A DNA stretch of 21,959 bases. It comes from a virus. The notes below the pieces were generated by a model. That model saw only the letters and a program-made list of their open reading frames with translations, ran no database searches and was not told where the DNA came from. Location: positions 1 through 21,959 of the IMG/VR virus record IMGVR_UViG_3300017769_000149; one strand, 5' to 3'. Positions 12,533 to 18,961 of this stretch are shown piece by piece; positions within the stretch are counted from its first letter, which is position 1, and every line of letters starts with the position of its first letter. A program made the position numbers and the translations under genes.

Positions 12533-13414
12533 ATGAGTTTTAAAGACATGAAAAGAAAGTCTGTCGGTAGCATTAGCGAACTGACAAAAAAACTGGAAAG
12601 TTCTGAAAAGAAAAATTCTTATCAGGATGATCGGTTCTGGAAACCAACTCTTGACAAAGCAAGTAATGGAATGGCTGTGTTCCGCTTTCTCCCTGCACCG
12701 GAGAATGAGGATATGCCTTGGGTGAAACTCTACACCCACGCTTTTAAGGTTGGTGGTCGTTGGTATATCGAAAACTCTCGCACCACGATTGGTGAAAAGG
12801 ATCCAGTTTCAGAGATGAACTCAGAACTCTGGAACAGCGGTCTTGAATCCGACAAGGACATCGCTAGGGATCGTAAGCGTAAGTTGTCTTACATCTCAAA
12901 CATCCTTGTTCTAAAGGATCCGGGCGCACCCGAGAATGAGGGAAAAGTGTTCCTCTACAAGTATGGTGTGAAAATCTTCAACAAGATTCAGGAAGCAATG
13001 CAACCTGAGTTTGATGACGAAGATCCTATCAACCCGTTTGATTATTGGGCTGGTGCGAATTTCAAGTTGAAGGTTCGTAAAGTTGGTGGTTACATCAACT
13101 ATGACAAGTCTGAGTTTGAATCACCTTCCGAGTTGCTCGGTGGTGATGATGCCAAACTTGAAGAGTTGTGGAAGACAGAACATGCTCTTCAAGCGTTCGT
13201 TGCTCCAGATCAGTTTAAGCCTTACGATGAATTGAAGAAGAAGTTGCAGGATGTAGTCGGTGAAGACATTCGTGCAACGGAATCGGATTTCGTGAGTCAA
13301 AAGACTGCGGAGGATGTTGTTGTGGAGGATGCGACCTCTTCTGACAGCGGAAATACAGAGGGTGAGGAAACTGACGCTTTGTCATATTTCCAAAGTCTGG
13401 GTAACGAAGACTGA
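12533..13414 (+). CDS. 32: gp32-like single-stranded DNA-binding protein
   Basis: A 293-residue homologue of T4 gp32, which coats ssDNA cooperatively in replication, recombination and repair. The N-terminus has KRKSV (7-11), the LAST-type cooperativity motif (T4 KRKST). The core shows FRFLPAP (50-56), LYTHAFKVGGRWYIEN (66-81), LWNSG (99-103), ISNILVLKDPGAPENEGKVF (121-140) and NPFDYW (167-172). The C-terminal tail (about 245-293) is acidic and ends DALSYFQSLGNED, the typical recruiting tail. The T4 zinc-ribbon cysteines are missing: the segment reads EKDPVSEMNS, with no Cys in the whole protein. It is transcribed with gp33 and followed by a strong terminator. Confidence 0.95.
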   Translation: MSFKDMKRKSVGSISELTKKLESSEKKNSYQDDRFWKPTLDKASNGMAVFRFLPAPENEDMPWVKLYTHAFKVGGRWYIENSRTTIGEKDPVSEMNSELWNSGLESDKDIARDRKRKLSYISNILVLKDPGAPENEGKVFLYKYGVKIFNKIQEAMQPEFDDEDPINPFDYWAGANFKLKVRKVGGYINYDKSEFESPSELLGGDDAKLEELWKTEHALQAFVAPDQFKPYDELKKKLQDVVGEDIRATESDFVSQKTAEDVVVEDATSSDSGNTEGEETDALSYFQSLGNED

Positions 13415-13445
13415 TTTCATTTTTCAGATGGATGAAATCGAAAAG

Positions 13446-13470
13446 CCCCCGCTTCGGCGGGGGTTTTTTT
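13446..13470. terminator. Strong rho-independent terminator after gp32
   Basis: CCCCCGC (13446-13452) and GCGGGGG (13457-13463) form a GC-only 7-bp stem with a stable TTCG loop, followed by seven T (13464-13470). The plus strand is a textbook terminator. The minus side is followed by CTTTTC, a weaker T tract, so it can also serve the tape-measure-like operon. The minus-strand stop (13471-13469) lies in the T tract. Confidence 0.95.
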
Positions 13471-15169
13471 ATCCGTTTCCTATTCTCCAGATAGGGAACA
13501 TTTTATTTGCCATACCTATCATGTCAAACATAGTTTGACCACCTCCACCTCCACCGAGTCCTGTCGCATGAGGTGTCTTTACTTTCGCTGGATTTGAAGG
13601 TTTCACTCTTGGTGTGTTTGCTTGTGAAGTTTGTTCTCTTCCGGACTGCGAATTTCTATATTTTTCTCGCTGTTCTTGAAGAGCGGAAAGTTGTGCGGAA
13701 AACTCTTTCATTTTTTGCTCTCCCTCCATCGTGATAAGTTCTTCTCTGAGTTTTTCTCCTCTTGGTGCTGGTCGATAATCAATCCCACCGGGCGCCTGTT
13801 CATCTCGATGTCGTTGCACAACAGCCCGTGCGGCTCCCAAGTAGTCTCTATCCTTGTCCATAGCATCCGTCATCGGGTACATATATTTTTCATTCCGAGG
13901 ATCAAATGGACGGCTAGGAAGCACTAATGGATTGTTGTCCATACCTCTGTCTATTTCTAGATCCACTGGGCTACCTTGAGGACCAATGCCATTGATTGTT
14001 AATAAGTTCTGTCGTTGTCTTTCTGCACGTTCAAAGACATCTATACCAGCCTTACGCACCAATCTTGCCTTACTCTCCTCATTTTTTCGATCCAAACCCG
14101 CAAGTCTTTTTTGTCTATCTGATCTTGCTTTTTCTTTTTCTGCTGCTTCTTTCTCTCGATCTGCAAACATCTTTTCCCGTCTTGCACGCAAATCCTTTCC
14201 CGGTTCTCCAACACTCTTCATTCTTTCTTCTGCTCGTCTATCGAGTTTAGCACTCTGAGATTCTTGAGTTTCTGGTCTTGGAATTCCTCCGGGCCCATAC
14301 CTATCTCTCAAATCCATCGCTAAAACCGGTCTTCGATCTCTTTGCATTTGTAGATACATTTCTGGATTTACTTTCTCTGCGGTTTTCAAAATCTGTTCGG
14401 CACGATCTGGAAATCTTTCTGCCTGTGTTATTAGGACTTGAATCTCTGCACGATCTTTTCTGTTCTGTATCCCAGAACTAAATCTCTCTGATTCCACTTG
14501 TCCGGGTGTTTTTAAAAGTCCGGGTGTAGTGGGAGCAATTTTGTCTAGTCTTGCTCTAAATTCTTGATTGTATGAATCCATGTCAGATGAAGGAGATGGG
14601 TTGGTTATTTGCCTAAACATACTGGAAATTTGAATTTCATCGGCGTTTGGCATAAGATTTCTTGCCATCGTCCCGAAACCCTCTTTACTCATGGGCATCT
14701 GATTATAAAGAGATCGTAATCTTTCTAGTGGAATCACAGCCTCTGGTCCATTTTCACCAATCAATGCTTGTGTTGGACTTGTAACAATACCACCTGTGCG
14801 TAATGCGGGAAGTTGTGTCATACCTTTTTCAGTTTTAATCACTGCTGTCTTGAAAGTATATTTGTCAAGTTTTTTGATATCTCGTGGGTCGATTTTTTTG
14901 AATTTAGTATCTTTTGGTGTGTTCTTACTCAACACTTTTTGTACCATATCTTTTAATTCATTAAAGTCCTTTTCGTATGAAACTTCTTTTGTTTCAGAAA
15001 CAGACTCCAACTTTTCTTGATCAAATCCTCTACTCTTACTGGTGAACTGAATTGCATTGAAAAATTCAACCTCACTCATTGGAGTTGGTGTAGTCTCTTT
15101 CTTCCGCTTTCTCCCCTTTTTCTTTCCACCAAGAGAGTCTATAATTTTATCTAAGGGTTTGTTTTGCAT
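13469..15169 (-). CDS. Tape-measure-like tail protein (gp29 position)
   Basis: A 566-residue protein. Residues 126-148 read GGIVTSPTQALIGENG followed by PEAVIPL, the G-x-ALIGExGPEAVIPL motif common in phage tail tape-measure proteins. Residues about 300-385 are an Arg/Lys/Glu-rich helix suited to a coiled coil, and the C-terminus has a Gly6 run and a hydrophobic MFDMIGMANKMF segment. It lies directly after gp26 and a -1-frame chaperone-like ORF, the place of the tape-measure gene in many tailed phages, and its length is close to T4 gp29 (590), so it may set tail length. In other phages the motif is often nearer the C-terminus, and no clear gp29 similarity is visible, so another hub-associated role remains possible. 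The start overlaps the upstream ORF by 23 bases. Confidence 0.6.
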   Translation of the reverse strand: MQNKPLDKIIDSLGGKKKGRKRKKETTPTPMSEVEFFNAIQFTSKSRGFDQEKLESVSETKEVSYEKDFNELKDMVQKVLSKNTPKDTKFKKIDPRDIKKLDKYTFKTAVIKTEKGMTQLPALRTGGIVTSPTQALIGENGPEAVIPLERLRSLYNQMPMSKEGFGTMARNLMPNADEIQISSMFRQITNPSPSSDMDSYNQEFRARLDKIAPTTPGLLKTPGQVESERFSSGIQNRKDRAEIQVLITQAERFPDRAEQILKTAEKVNPEMYLQMQRDRRPVLAMDLRDRYGPGGIPRPETQESQSAKLDRRAEERMKSVGEPGKDLRARREKMFADREKEAAEKEKARSDRQKRLAGLDRKNEESKARLVRKAGIDVFERAERQRQNLLTINGIGPQGSPVDLEIDRGMDNNPLVLPSRPFDPRNEKYMYPMTDAMDKDRDYLGAARAVVQRHRDEQAPGGIDYRPAPRGEKLREELITMEGEQKMKEFSAQLSALQEQREKYRNSQSGREQTSQANTPRVKPSNPAKVKTPHATGLGGGGGGQTMFDMIGMANKMFPIWRIGNG

Positions 15170-15350
15170 TTTGTCTTTCCCGTAACTTTTTGTTTTCCTC
15201 TTCGATATGTTGTTTTACTAATTCAACATAAATGTCTCTTTCCCACGGAATCATCATGTCGGTTTCAAGTAAACTCATCTTAAAGTGTATAAACAAATCA
15301 AAATTAATTTTAAATATTGTTTCTAACGAGTCATGGCAAAGACTTAGCCG
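15147..15350 (-). CDS. gp51-like / tail-assembly-chaperone extension, probably made by -1 frameshift from gp26
   Basis: In the -1 frame relative to gp26, a frame is open from the gp26 slip site to TAA at 15149-15147, encoding 67 residues that begin RLSLCHDSLETIFKINF. It includes HFKMSLLETDMMIPWERDIY and a charged helical end (EEENKKLRERQ). The MxPWERxIY block is, from memory, typical of cyanophage gp26/gp51-region proteins. Read alone it could start at ATG 15278 with a weak AAG site (43 residues), but the conserved-looking helix before that ATG suggests fusion to gp26, giving 295 residues. In lambda-type phages such G/GT fusions chaperone the tape-measure protein, which is the next gene here. 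Confidence 0.65.
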   Translation of the reverse strand, partial: RLSLCHDSLETIFKINFDLFIHFKMSLLETDMMIPWERDIYVELVKQHIEEENKKLRERQNAKQTLR

Positions 15351-16033
15351 AAAAAATCTTTCATTCCCTCCAACTTAATTGATCTTTCCGTACCGTCCGA
15401 TGTTCTGTATGGTACATCCATTGTAATTTTTGGTTGCTCAAGAAGGTAGTCTTGAATTTTATAATATTGTTCCTTTGTGAGATTTTCCAATATGGTTTCC
15501 TTTTCCGTCGCACTCAAAGAAACACCTTCATACACTTCGTCTTCCACAACAATTTTTTCAACACAGTGTGAAAGAATACTATCAAAATCCGTGTTACTCT
15601 CTTCAATGTAATCTCGAACCATAGGAGAACGCATATGAAAAGTAATTGCATCGTTTATTTTAATTTCAGAAGCCGGATTGTTTCTTGAAATTTCAATTTT
15701 TGTTAAATCAATTCCAATTTTGACGTTTTCACCCGTTTCTGGACAAGTAAAAATCGGTTCCACCATCTCAGAAACAGATTTTGATCGAATTTGACAAAAA
15801 AGGTATTCTAGATCGTGCATTGGAATCTTCTTTGCATCATTGACGTTATCCACGCAGTTTTCAACGACTGCGGCAATCGCTAAAAGCATTTCGGATGACT
15901 TTTCTGAATCTGCCATCATCAAAACTCTTTGCTCTTTCATCAAAAACGGTCTAAATGTGGTTTTTGATCCCGTTGACGGAATAACTACCTCATATTTTGG
16001 TAAAGTTGTTTGTATCGCTTCAAGTATGCTCAT
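15344..16033 (-). CDS. 26: gp26-like baseplate hub / tail assembly protein
   Basis: A 229-residue protein matching the gp26 family of T4-like phages (T4 gp26: 208 residues). Recognised segments are LPKYEVVIPSTGSKTTFRPF (12-31), LMKEQRVLMMADSE (32-45), DLEYLFCQIRSKSVSEM (74-90) and a TCPETGENVKIGIDL block (100-114). T4 gp26 takes part in making the baseplate hub. AGGAG sits 6 bases before the ATG. It lies between the tail-tube-fold gene and the tape-measure-like gene. The last codons form a slippery site, so two products are likely: this one and a longer -1 fusion. The family position and the frameshift suggest a tail-assembly-chaperone role rather than only a hub part (inference). Confidence 0.85.
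   Translation of the reverse strand: MSILEAIQTTLPKYEVVIPSTGSKTTFRPFLMKEQRVLMMADSEKSSEMLLAIAAVVENCVDNVNDAKKIPMHDLEYLFCQIRSKSVSEMVEPIFTCPETGENVKIGIDLTKIEISRNNPASEIKINDAITFHMRSPMVRDYIEESNTDFDSILSHCVEKIVVEDEVYEGVSLSATEKETILENLTKEQYYKIQDYLLEQPKITMDVPYRTSDGTERSIKLEGMKDFFG
15350..15356 (-). promoter_or_regulatory. Candidate -1 ribosomal frameshift site T_TTT_TTC
   Basis: At the end of gp26 the codons GAT TTT TTC GGC TAA contain the heptamer T_TTT_TTC in the correct phase (X_XXY_YYZ). Slippage back one base re-reads TTT TTT CGG and continues for 67 codons instead of stopping two codons later. A small GGC/GCC stem with loop AGTC able to pair with downstream GACT lies immediately after, possibly a mini-pseudoknot, though its spacing is short. 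Confidence 0.65.
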
Positions 16034-16048
16034 TATCTTCTCCTATTA

Positions 16049-16642
16049 TCAATAACTTGCTGGGTTGCTTCCCAGAGATCCAATTTCGGGTATGTATTCT
16101 TTAAATCCAATTGCCACATTAAGCATGGCAAGTTGATTCATTTGCTCTTGCGAGTATGTTTCTTGAATGATGGTTGAAACATAAGGTTCAATGACTCGCA
16201 TTTGCCATCTGATGTTATCGTTCATATCCAAAAAAGAAATCCTCATGGTTGAACCTTCCGCAAGATTAACATAACTACCGCTGCGTTGAAGGTAGGCATC
16301 AGAAACGTCTTGAGTTAATGGGTAAAACCTGTCTGCCCATTTTTCAAAAAACGCTCTGGTGAACCAATTCTGATCTATAAAAAATCCAAGTAGAATGGTT
16401 GCTTCTCCACCATACGCTCTTCTCATCGGAACTATTCGTGGGTTTGAACCTTGGGCAACGATATCGTCTGGCATCCCAAGAAAACTTCTACCGGGAAGAG
16501 ATACCGTTTGTGCGGGCATACTTAAAGTACCAATCCCCTCGACGTTAATAAAAACCTCGAACCGATTTGCTCGTTGAAGTCCTCTGGAAATAACTTTCCA
16601 TCTTAGTGCATCGGGGTTTGATGGATGTCTTGATTTTGCCAT
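16049..16642 (-). CDS. Tail-tube-fold protein (gp19/gp54-like)
   Basis: A 197-residue protein with the layout of T4-like tail-tube proteins: ANRFEVFINVEGIGTLSMPA (25-44), QTVSLPGRSF (45-54), TILLGFFIDQNWFTRAFFEKW (82-102) and a C-terminal VIEPYVSTIIQETYS and LNVAIGFKEY strand pair. The NRFEV-x-I start, S-x-PGRS turn and ILLGFFID-x-N strand recall the gp19/gp54/gp48 fold that forms the inner tail tube and its initiator. Being next to gp26, gp4 and gp48, and not next to a sheath gene, it is more likely a gp54-like tube initiator than the main tube protein gp19, although T4 gp54 is longer (320). Its ATG overlaps the gp4 stop as TAATG. Confidence 0.7.
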   Translation of the reverse strand: MAKSRHPSNPDALRWKVISRGLQRANRFEVFINVEGIGTLSMPAQTVSLPGRSFLGMPDDIVAQGSNPRIVPMRRAYGGEATILLGFFIDQNWFTRAFFEKWADRFYPLTQDVSDAYLQRSGSYVNLAEGSTMRISFLDMNDNIRWQMRVIEPYVSTIIQETYSQEQMNQLAMLNVAIGFKEYIPEIGSLGSNPASY

Positions 16643-17073
16643 TAAAATATTTCCTTTTCAGTTAAAACCAAAAATTCCCAGTTCTTTTTAGAGCAAAAAT
16701 CCTCGGCTGCCCTCCATTTCGCTTGGTTTACAACATATGTAGCACATTCGTTTGCATATGTGGCTTTTCTTTTTTTACCTCGCTCTGGTTTTTTTGTTTG
16801 TTTAAATGGTTTAACCTCAATAACTTTTGTTTTTACGTCACCAGTATTTTCTTTTATCCTAACGATAAAGTCCGGAAAGTAACGATGTCTTCGATTGTCC
16901 AGAGGAGAAATGTACGGTATGACTATTTCTTCACTTCCCCAATTTATCACATTTTCGTTTGTATCAAGGTATTTGCAAACACGACGTTCCCATAGTGACC
17001 TACATATAATGTTGGTGTAGTCACCTACATACTTAGATTCATTTAACGGTTTGTAAACTGTTTTGTATGCCAT
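16642..17073 (-). CDS. 4: gp4-like head completion protein
   Basis: A 143-residue homologue of T4 gp4 (also called gp50; 150 residues), needed to complete filled heads before tail joining. The family has a restriction-endonuclease-like or TnsA-like core. Visible blocks are YVGDYTNIICRSLWERRVCK (15-34), VINWGSEEIVIPYISPLD (42-59), RHRYFPDFIVRI (62-73) and TKVIEVKPFKQT (81-92). PD in the third block and E-x-K in the fourth give the PD-(D/E)xK nuclease signature. The frame is open to 17157, but the upstream residues are low-complexity and overlap gp48, so I start at ATG 17073 (MAYKTVYKP). It is divergent from gp48 with only 23 bases between the starts, and is the first gene of the minus-strand tail operon. 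Confidence 0.9.
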   Translation of the reverse strand: MAYKTVYKPLNESKYVGDYTNIICRSLWERRVCKYLDTNENVINWGSEEIVIPYISPLDNRRHRYFPDFIVRIKENTGDVKTKVIEVKPFKQTKKPERGKKRKATYANECATYVVNQAKWRAAEDFCSKKNWEFLVLTEKEIF

Positions 17074-17096
17074 ACTATATTTAGGTGGGGGTAACA

Positions 17097-18020
17097 ATGG
17101 CTGAAGAAGAATATGAACCCGATTTGCTCGATAATCAAATTGCTGGAGCGTATCCAACGAATAATGTTAATTTGGAATACCCAGAGTATAGACAAAACGA
17201 AGTTAGATACTGGCTCAACTTTTCTGCTAGAAGATATAGTAACAGAAGAGCAGAAAAAGCAGGTGGTGGACGAAAAGGTAAATTAGTAGATATTACATTA
17301 CCAATGCCCACAAATATGAACTCAACATCAAATGTTAATTATGAAATTGATCAAAGCAATGAAACACCCTTTATTGAAGTCATACAAAGTAGTCTCGATC
17401 AACTCATGGCTGGGAACGTTTTAGGTGCGGCAAAACGTGCTATCGGTGGTATTCTTGATCCGTTGTCTGAAAGTATTATTGACTTAACTGTTGGTGGAAA
17501 TCTTGGTCGAGTCAGTATGGACACGGGTGAGAGTTTATTCCAATCCGCAAACCCCAGAACATTTAACTTTTCGTTTGCATTGATCGCTAGAAATGCAAGC
17601 GAATCTACAAAGATTGGTAGAATTGCAAAAGCGTTTGAAGCATATGCTCTTCCCTTCCCTGCAACCAGCCTTGCTGGTAACATCTCTGCCAACGCAATGA
17701 TTCACCCACCACTTTGGTCGTGGTCTCCATACGTTACAACTCCTACTGGATTTGGATTTGTTCAAACGAAAGAACAAAAGCCAAATTTAGAATTTTGGAC
17801 AAGTAGTCCGCAAACCTCCGTTCTCACTCAAGTTAGTGTTGATAAAACACCACTGAATACCATTTCTGGTTCTGGTAGTGACGCACCAATCGCAACAATT
17901 ATTACTTTACAATATTTAGAACTAGAGCCAAACATGAATGTTAACGGAAAAATTAGAAGTCGTTCTGCTATTACAAGTAAAGCAGGTCAAAGTATTGATG
18001 CAAGTGGATTATTTGGCTGA
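17097..18020 (+). CDS. 48: gp48-like baseplate tail tube cap
   Basis: A 307-residue protein similar to T4-like gp48 (T4: 364), which caps the baseplate and receives the tail tube. Visible features are an acidic start (MAEEEYEPD), a VDITLPMPTNM strand (about 64-74), a helical linker with LGAAKRAIGGILDPLSESII (near 115-135), a FNFSFALIARNASESTKIG strand and helix (near 154-172) that is the tube-fold core, and FPATSLAGNISANAMIHPP. The C-terminal TIITLQYLELEP strand closes the fold. GTG 17085 would add four residues, but AGGTGG (17083-17088) is well spaced for ATG 17097. Its stop codon overlaps the gp53 start. Confidence 0.8.
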   Translation: MAEEEYEPDLLDNQIAGAYPTNNVNLEYPEYRQNEVRYWLNFSARRYSNRRAEKAGGGRKGKLVDITLPMPTNMNSTSNVNYEIDQSNETPFIEVIQSSLDQLMAGNVLGAAKRAIGGILDPLSESIIDLTVGGNLGRVSMDTGESLFQSANPRTFNFSFALIARNASESTKIGRIAKAFEAYALPFPATSLAGNISANAMIHPPLWSWSPYVTTPTGFGFVQTKEQKPNLEFWTSSPQTSVLTQVSVDKTPLNTISGSGSDAPIATIITLQYLELEPNMNVNGKIRSRSAITSKAGQSIDASGLFG

Positions 18021-18961
18021 TGGAATATTTTAACAACTTTCCAAAATTGAAGTATAAATTTCCCAATAACGTTTCAGTTGAAATGTTAGATATCTTTCGT
18101 AATGTAAAGATGAGACGTTTTTTGGATAAACCTGAACTTTTTGAATATTACACCTTAACTGACGGAGAAAGACCTGAAGGTATAGCAAACAAATATTATG
18201 AGGATCCTTCATTATATTGGTTAGTCCTCATGTCAAACGATATTGAAGATGTAAACACTGAGTGGCCAAGATTTACTGCGGATGAGGATAGAACTCTCAC
18301 AAATCAATACTCCGGATATGCGTTTTTCTTTGATAATGAAATGGAACTCCAAAAAGGTGATATCATTACAAAATATGATGTTTCCGCAGAAGGTACAGTT
18401 TCTGGGGATTATGGTGTTGTTTATAACCATGATTTTTCGTTAAACAAAACCGAAGTAAGAAATCACAATTTTACTTCATCGACCATTACAACGGGAACAA
18501 CTGGTCTTGGTGCGTATTATGTTTTTCGTGAAACTTCCAACGGACAGTTCACCACTCTTGGAAATCAGTTAACACCAAAAAGAATTGAAAACTTAAAAGA
18601 TGCCGTTTTATATTTTAGACACAAAGATGGTTATGTAGTAAGTCCAGCATTAAAACTTACCACGGCTTCTGCATTTGATAATCTTGATGTTAATTTATTT
18701 CCAACAAATAATCTTAAAACAAGTGTTAATACAGTTTTACAAAAATATTTAAATGGTAGAACAAATATTATAGAAGACGCAAATATTTCAATTGTCGCAC
18801 TTCAAAATCAGTTGGATGAAAATTCCTCAAACACTATACGTTTGCTTAGAAAAGAATTTGTCGGTCCAGTTGTAGGTGAAATTAGAAGACTTCTCTCCGA
18901 GAGTGGAAGTCAAAGTTCGATTGTTTCTTTGTCATCTGGAGGACTTGGTGGTTATGGTTGA
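18020..18961 (+). CDS. 53: gp53-like baseplate wedge protein
   Basis: A 313-residue protein with the gp53 baseplate wedge signature in the first 80 residues: YFNNFPKLKYKF (3-14), MLDIFRNVKMRRF (22-34), YYTLTDGERPEGIANKYY (43-60) and LYWLVLMSNDIEDV (66-79). T4 gp53 is 196 residues and bridges wedges to the hub, so this protein carries about 115 extra residues, mostly a beta-rich insertion (about 85-230) and a C-terminal Ser/Gly-rich tail (SSIVSLSSGGLGGYG). The fold may still carry the LysM-like part that the conserved block encodes. It starts on the gp48 stop codon (TGATG) and overlaps the next gene by 8 bases. Confidence 0.88.
   Translation: MEYFNNFPKLKYKFPNNVSVEMLDIFRNVKMRRFLDKPELFEYYTLTDGERPEGIANKYYEDPSLYWLVLMSNDIEDVNTEWPRFTADEDRTLTNQYSGYAFFFDNEMELQKGDIITKYDVSAEGTVSGDYGVVYNHDFSLNKTEVRNHNFTSSTITTGTTGLGAYYVFRETSNGQFTTLGNQLTPKRIENLKDAVLYFRHKDGYVVSPALKLTTASAFDNLDVNLFPTNNLKTSVNTVLQKYLNGRTNIIEDANISIVALQNQLDENSSNTIRLLRKEFVGPVVGEIRRLLSESGSQSSIVSLSSGGLGGYG

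Noticed and set aside
15325-15349. Mini-pseudoknot after the gp26 slip site as firm evidence of frameshifting
   Set aside because: The stem is only 3 bp and starts directly after the heptamer, where 5-9 bases of spacing are usual; I use it only as a weak hint.
17078-17085. Minus-strand CCTAAATA as a late promoter for the gp4 operon
   Set aside because: It misses one position of NATAAATA and ends only 4 bases before the ATG, too close for a -10 box with any leader.
17085-17157. N-terminal extensions of gp4 (to 17157) and gp48 (to 17085)
   Set aside because: The extensions overlap each other's start region, lack conserved residues and ignore the better starts at 17073 and 17097; the latter has a well-spaced AGGTGG.
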